Below are positions 1-6,037 of a DNA stretch of 6,037 bases, piece by piece; positions within the stretch are counted from its first letter, which is position 1, and every line of letters starts with the position of its first letter. The notes beneath the pieces were generated by a model that was not told the origin of the DNA, did not search any database, and saw only the letters and a list, made by a program, of their open reading frames with translations. This DNA is from Rhodospirillum sp. UBA1311. GTDB taxonomy: Bacteria; Pseudomonadota; Alphaproteobacteria; Rhodospirillales; Rhodospirillaceae. The position numbers and the translations under genes were made by a program. The stretch spans positions 38,897 through 44,933 of the forward strand of contig DBTR01000021.1 in assembly GCA_002307145.1 (NCBI GenBank), given 5' to 3'.

Positions 1-2847
<2,847 letters not shown>

Positions 2848-2872
2848 CGGCGCCCCTAATGCTATGAGACGG

Positions 2873-3715
2873 TCAGAACGGCCAGAGCTTGCCGTACCAC
2901 GTGCCCGAGCTTTCGGGCGCGCCGGTCGGCAGGTTGGAATCGCCTTCGAGGACGCGGTAGGCCATCGCGTACCAGTCGGAGCCCGGGTAGTTGTAGCCGA
3001 GCACCGCGCCCGCCTTCCGCGCTTCGTCCTTGAGGCCGATCTTGGTGTAGATCTCGACCAGGCGGTAGAGGGCTTCCGGCACGTGGCTGGTGGAATCCCA
3101 GGTATGGACCACGGTCTGGAAGCGGTTGATCGCGGAGAGCCAGTTGCCGGTCTTCAGATAGTAGCGGCCGATTTCCATCTCCTTGCCGGCGAGATGGTCG
3201 GTGGTGAGGTCGAGCTTGAGGCGTGCGTCGCGGGCGTATTCGCTGTCGGGGAAGCGCTTGATCACTTCGTTGAGCGCGGCACGGGCGTCGAGCGTCATCT
3301 TCTGGTCGCGGGCGACGTCGGAGATCTGCTCGTAATAGCAGAGCGCCTTCAGGTAGTAGGCGTAGGGAACGTCGGAATTCGCCGGGTACAGGTCGATGAA
3401 GCGGTCGGCGGCGAGGATCGCGTCGTCGAACTTGCCGCCCTGGTAGTAGGCGTAGGCCGCCATCAGCTGCGCCTTGACCGCCCAGGCGGAATAGGGGTGC
3501 TGCTGCTCGACCTCCTCGAAGGCCTTGGCCGAGGCCTTGTAGTCCTGCGCCGCGAGCTTCGCGAGGCCATCGTCGTAGAGCGTCGCGATCGGCTTTTCGA
3601 CGTACTCTTCGGTTTTCTTGTCACCAGCGCAGCCGGAAAGTGCGACCGCCGCGGCAACGGCGACGGGCGCAAGCCGCAGGGCGGAAACGAGCTTGGAAAC
3701 CTTGGGACGGAACAC
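2873..3715 (-). CDS. bamD: Outer membrane assembly lipoprotein BamD (ComL/YfiO family)
   Basis: BamD is the essential lipoprotein subunit of the BAM complex. It sits on the periplasmic face of the outer membrane and helps BamA fold beta-barrel proteins. With the GTG start at 3715 the product is 280 residues, typical for the family. A basic N-terminus (RPK, K8, R14) leads to a hydrophobic Ala/Val segment (about 15-26) and the lipobox LSGC at 26-29, so C29 would be the lipidated residue. After it come TPR-like helical repeats, about 45-250, with the family pattern YDDGLAKLAAQDYKAS, then AYAYYQGGKFDDAI, then a C-terminal repeat around GRYYLKTGNW. The frame stays open upstream into lpxC to an ATG at 3907, but that would run through the lpxC terminator and bury the signal peptide. 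GTG 3715 has AAAGG 11 nt upstream. It is followed closely by recN, so it probably heads a bamD-recN-ligA operon. Confidence 0.95.
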   Translation of the reverse strand: MFRPKVSKLVSALRLAPVAVAAAVALSGCAGDKKTEEYVEKPIATLYDDGLAKLAAQDYKASAKAFEEVEQQHPYSAWAVKAQLMAAYAYYQGGKFDDAILAADRFIDLYPANSDVPYAYYLKALCYYEQISDVARDQKMTLDARAALNEVIKRFPDSEYARDARLKLDLTTDHLAGKEMEIGRYYLKTGNWLSAINRFQTVVHTWDSTSHVPEALYRLVEIYTKIGLKDEARKAGAVLGYNYPGSDWYAMAYRVLEGDSNLPTGAPESSGTWYGKLWPF

Positions 3716-3760
3716 GGTGGGGAGCACCTTTCGCGGAGGCGGCTGAGTGACGAGTACGGG

Positions 3761-3790
3761 ACTATAAAACAAAGCGGGAGGCTTTGTCAG
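3761..3790 (-). promoter_or_regulatory. Candidate sigma-70-type promoter for bamD-recN-ligA
   Basis: On the minus strand CTGACA (3790-3785, five of six matches to TTGACA) is separated by 18 nt from TATAGT (3766-3761, five of six matches to TATAAT). Transcription would begin near 3754, giving a leader of about 38 nt before the bamD GTG. The -35 box lies in the apex of the lpxC terminator hairpin and the -10 box in its T-rich tail. The pattern is visible; the activity is inferred, and the need for a promoter here follows from the terminator. Confidence 0.5.
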
Positions 3791-3800
3791 CCTCCCGCTT
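3763..3800 (-). terminator. Rho-independent terminator after lpxC
   Basis: Read on the minus strand, a perfect 12-bp stem (arms 3800-3789 and 3783-3772, 5' arm AAGCGGGAGGCT) closes a 5-nt loop, GACAA, and is followed directly by the T-rich tail TGTTTTATA (3771-3763). It starts 24 nt after the lpxC stop. On the plus strand the stem is not followed by a T run, so it acts in one direction, for lpxC. It implies that bamD needs its own promoter or readthrough. Confidence 0.93.
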
Positions 3801-3824
3801 GATCGTCGCGAAACGGAGCGATTT

Positions 3825-4820
3825 TTAGGCGTTGGCGGCGCGGCGCCACTCGGCCTGGTGCAGGGCATGGTGATCGTCGAGTTCGACGAAGGTCCAGGCG
3901 TCGGCATCGGCGAACAGGGCGCGGAGCAACTGGTTGGAGTGGGCGTGACCCGACTTCGAGCCGGAGAAACGGCCGATCAACGGCGCTCCCGCAAGGTAGA
4001 GGTCGCCGAGCGCGTCGAGCGCCTTGTGGCGGACACATTCGTCCTCGAAGCGCAGGCCTTCCTCGTTCAGCACCTTGTTGCCCGAGATCACCACCGCGTT
4101 GTCGAGCGAGCCGCCGAGCGCCAGGCCCATCTTGTTCAGGCGTTCCACGTCTTCGAGGAAGCCGAAGGTGCGGGCCGAGGCGACGTCGGTGCGGTAGGCG
4201 CCGGCATCCGGGCCGTCGCACAGCGGCAGGGTCATTTCGAAGGTCTGGCGGCCGATCAGCGGATTGGCGAAATCGATTTCGAACGCGATGGTGAAGTCGT
4301 CGTCGGCGGGGTCGAGGCGGGCGAGGATGCCGCCGTCGATCACGCTCACCGACTTCAACACCTTGACGGCGCGGCGCGGCGCGTCCTGCTCGGCGACGCC
4401 CGCGCATTCGATCAGGAACACGAACGGGGCGGCGGAGCCGTCCATCACCGGAACTTCCGGGCCGTCGATGTCGACGATCAGGTTGTCGATGCCCATGCCC
4501 GCGATCGCGGACATCAGGTGTTCGATGGTGCCGACCGAAAGGCCGTCGGCGTTGCCGACGCAGGTGCAAAGCCGGGTGTCGACCACCGCATCGAAGCGCG
4601 CCGGGATGCGGCCGGTCTTCGTCCCCGCATCGGTGCGGTTGAAGACGATGCCGGTGCCGATCGGCGCGGGCTTCAGGGTCATCGAGATTTTCTTGCCGGT
4701 GTGCAGGCCGACGCCCGAGCAGCCGATCGCCGACTTCAGGGTCTTCTGCTTGAAGGCTACGCCCCGCCGGGTCTGGCGGTCTGCGGCAAGAGCCTCGGGT
4801 GCGTGGGTGACATCGAACAT
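3825..4820 (-). CDS. lpxC: UDP-3-O-acyl-N-acetylglucosamine deacetylase LpxC
   Basis: LpxC is the cytoplasmic zinc hydrolase that removes acetate from UDP-3-O-acyl-GlcNAc, the first committed step of lipid A synthesis. The 331-residue product has both LpxC domains. Catalytic and metal residues line up with the E. coli enzyme at a constant offset of about 27 in the second half: TIEHLMSAIAG holds E100 and zinc ligand H101; ARTFGF holds T218; RHKALDALGD holds H265, K266, D269 and D273; KSGHAHS holds H292. The N-terminal GVGLHTG motif is at 36-42. Some 24 residues precede the usual KQKTLKS start; I see no better internal start, and ATG 4820 has GGAAAG 10 nt upstream, a rather long spacing. It follows ftsZ with a 391-bp gap and is closed by a strong intrinsic terminator. 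It probably has its own promoter in the gap, which I could not place. Confidence 0.97.
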   Translation of the reverse strand: MFDVTHAPEALAADRQTRRGVAFKQKTLKSAIGCSGVGLHTGKKISMTLKPAPIGTGIVFNRTDAGTKTGRIPARFDAVVDTRLCTCVGNADGLSVGTIEHLMSAIAGMGIDNLIVDIDGPEVPVMDGSAAPFVFLIECAGVAEQDAPRRAVKVLKSVSVIDGGILARLDPADDDFTIAFEIDFANPLIGRQTFEMTLPLCDGPDAGAYRTDVASARTFGFLEDVERLNKMGLALGGSLDNAVVISGNKVLNEEGLRFEDECVRHKALDALGDLYLAGAPLIGRFSGSKSGHAHSNQLLRALFADADAWTFVELDDHHALHQAEWRRAANA

Positions 4821-4920
4821 GGTGCGCGAACTTTCCAGATCATAACTTCACAATCGACCCGTCCGGGGAGGTCACTGCGCTCGGGTTTACATGTGAGCGC
4901 CGGTAGGCATGACCGCCTGG

Positions 4921-4966
4921 GGTTCCCCTCATCGGTGCGGGGCCGTTCGCACCCCCATTGGGAACC
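4921..4966 (-). promoter_or_regulatory. Nested stem-loop in the presumed lpxC leader
   Basis: An outer 7-bp inverted repeat (GGTTCCC 4921-4927 with GGGAACC 4960-4966) encloses an inner 6-bp one (GGTGCG 4934-4939 with CGCACC 4948-4953). Six unpaired bases on each side form a symmetric internal loop, and the apical loop has 8 nt. A second weaker hairpin follows at 4900-4877 (GCGCTC/GAGCGC, 12-nt loop). If transcription starts in the AT-rich block upstream, both would be in the lpxC 5' leader. No known riboswitch class is recognised; the function is unknown. Confidence 0.35.
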
Positions 4967-4975
4967 ATGTTCTAT

Positions 4976-5036
4976 GTAACAGCGGGGTGTCTTCGCCTCA
5001 AATCAATGATTGTTACTGATTGTTACATCGGTAACA
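4976..5036. promoter_or_regulatory. Cluster of four GTAACA half-sites upstream of lpxC (putative operator)
   Basis: Four copies of GTAACA/TGTTAC sit in 61 bp of AT-rich DNA: GTAACA 4976-4981, TGTTAC 5011-5016, TGTTAC 5021-5026 and GTAACA 5031-5036. The middle two form a perfect tandem 10-bp repeat, TGATTGTTAC at 5007-5016 and 5017-5026. The last two form a perfect palindrome, TGTTAC-ATCG-GTAACA. The outer two share GTAACAGCG. Spacings of 10 bp put three sites on the same helix face. A regulator-binding region for lpxC is inferred; the protein is unknown. Confidence 0.45.
5007..5026. repeat. Tandem 10-bp direct repeat (TGATTGTTAC x2)
   Basis: Two identical, directly adjacent copies of TGATTGTTAC lie in the lpxC upstream region. 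The unit length equals one turn of B-DNA, a layout common for tandem-binding response regulators of the OmpR/PhoB type. This is the core of the larger half-site cluster. Confidence 0.8.
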
Positions 5037-5057
5037 GCGAAAAAGGACTGAGGAATC

Positions 5058-5080
5058 ATGAGGATATGAGGAGATATGAG
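5058..5080. repeat. Short ATGAGGA-type purine-rich repeat
   Basis: On the plus strand ATGAGGAT, ATGAGGAGAT and ATGAG follow each other directly, so that GATATGAG occurs twice exactly 10 bp apart (5063-5070 and 5073-5080). On the minus strand this is a pyrimidine-rich CTCATAT repeat upstream of the half-site cluster. Its role is unknown; it may be low-complexity drift. Confidence 0.5.
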
Positions 5081-5161
5081 CGCGGTGCGAAGCAGCGCGC
5101 AAGGCTCTGGATGGGCAGGTCTTGGGGGTGCGGCAAGTATCGGGCACCAGATCTTGTGGGT

Positions 5162-5189
5162 GCGTCGCGCCGGGGGTCCGGCGCGACGC
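5162..5189 (-). terminator. Strong GC hairpin after ftsZ (terminator or 3'-end stabiliser)
   Basis: A perfect 12-bp inverted repeat (arms 5162-5173 and 5178-5189, GCGTCGCGCCGG on the plus strand) closes a 4-nt loop. It begins 22 nt after the ftsZ stop. No T tract follows on either strand, so it lacks half of the classic intrinsic terminator signature. It may still end transcription in this GC-rich genome, or protect the ftsZ mRNA 3' end, or mark a Rho-dependent end. Confidence 0.55.
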
Positions 5190-5211
5190 GAATTGGGCAA
5201 TCGGTGGCGCG

Positions 5212-6037
<826 letters not shown>

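Larger units (their letters stand above)
4821..5211. other. 391-bp ftsZ-lpxC intergenic region
   Basis: Beginning at the ftsZ end, the region holds a GC hairpin (5162-5189), about 80 bp without recognisable signals (5081-5161), a purine-rich stretch with short repeats (5058-5080), the AT-rich GTAACA half-site cluster (4976-5036), a nested hairpin (4921-4966), a weaker hairpin (4877-4900) and the lpxC ribosome binding site GGAAAG (4836-4831). No convincing gene was found on either strand, and no -35/-10 pair good enough to call the lpxC promoter. The base composition around 4970-5075 is clearly less GC-rich than the flanking coding sequence, as expected of a control region. Confidence 0.7.

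Noticed and set aside
3716..3907. Upstream ATG start for bamD at 3907
   Set aside because: It would overlap the lpxC coding end, pass through the terminator and place 64 residues ahead of the lipoprotein signal peptide.
4839..4867. TATGAT (4844-4839) as an lpxC -10 box
   Set aside because: No acceptable -35 box lies 16-18 nt upstream, and the start site would fall on top of the Shine-Dalgarno sequence.
4962..4972. GAAC-CAT-GTTC palindrome as a LexA site
   Set aside because: The spacer is 3 nt. Neither the GAAC-N4-GTTC type nor the alphaproteobacterial GTTC-N7-GTTC type fits, and lpxC is not an expected SOS gene.
5001..5013. IHF-like site (AATCAA followed by TGT)
   Set aside because: The downstream half of the consensus, TTR, is not matched; the sequence is explained better by the GTAACA repeat cluster.

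Overview
This is GC-rich chromosomal DNA from what looks like an alphaproteobacterium. The evidence is the GC-biased third codon positions, an FtsZ with a long proline/alanine-rich linker ending in a [13 protein letters not shown] tail, and the gene order ftsZ, lpxC, bamD, recN, ligA. From memory of the family features I would place it near the Rhodospirillales, but no taxonomic marker in the window settles this. All five genes lie on the minus strand, so transcription runs from high to low coordinates. No mobile element, CRISPR array, tRNA or rRNA gene was seen.

Layout in transcription order: the C-terminal part of ftsZ (6037 to 5212, its 5' end is outside the window); a 391-bp intergenic region (5211 to 4821) with a strong GC hairpin just after ftsZ, an AT-rich block carrying repeated GTAACA half-sites, and a structured stretch before lpxC; lpxC (4820 to 3825), closed by a textbook intrinsic terminator; a 109-bp gap that also holds a good candidate promoter; then bamD (3715 to 2873), recN (2847 to 1186) and the first 396 codons of ligA (1189 to 1). 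bamD and recN are 25 bp apart, and recN and ligA overlap by 4 bp (ATGA), so bamD-recN-ligA looks like one operon.

The genes join two themes. ftsZ (division ring), lpxC (first committed step of lipid A synthesis) and bamD (outer-membrane protein assembly) serve envelope growth and division at the end of a dcw-type cluster. recN and ligA serve DNA repair and replication. All five proteins carry their expected family motifs and none is broken within the window. I found no previously undescribed protein system. The items worth a second look are regulatory: the half-site array and nested hairpin upstream of lpxC, and a bamD promoter candidate that overlaps the lpxC terminator. No confident promoter for lpxC itself could be placed.
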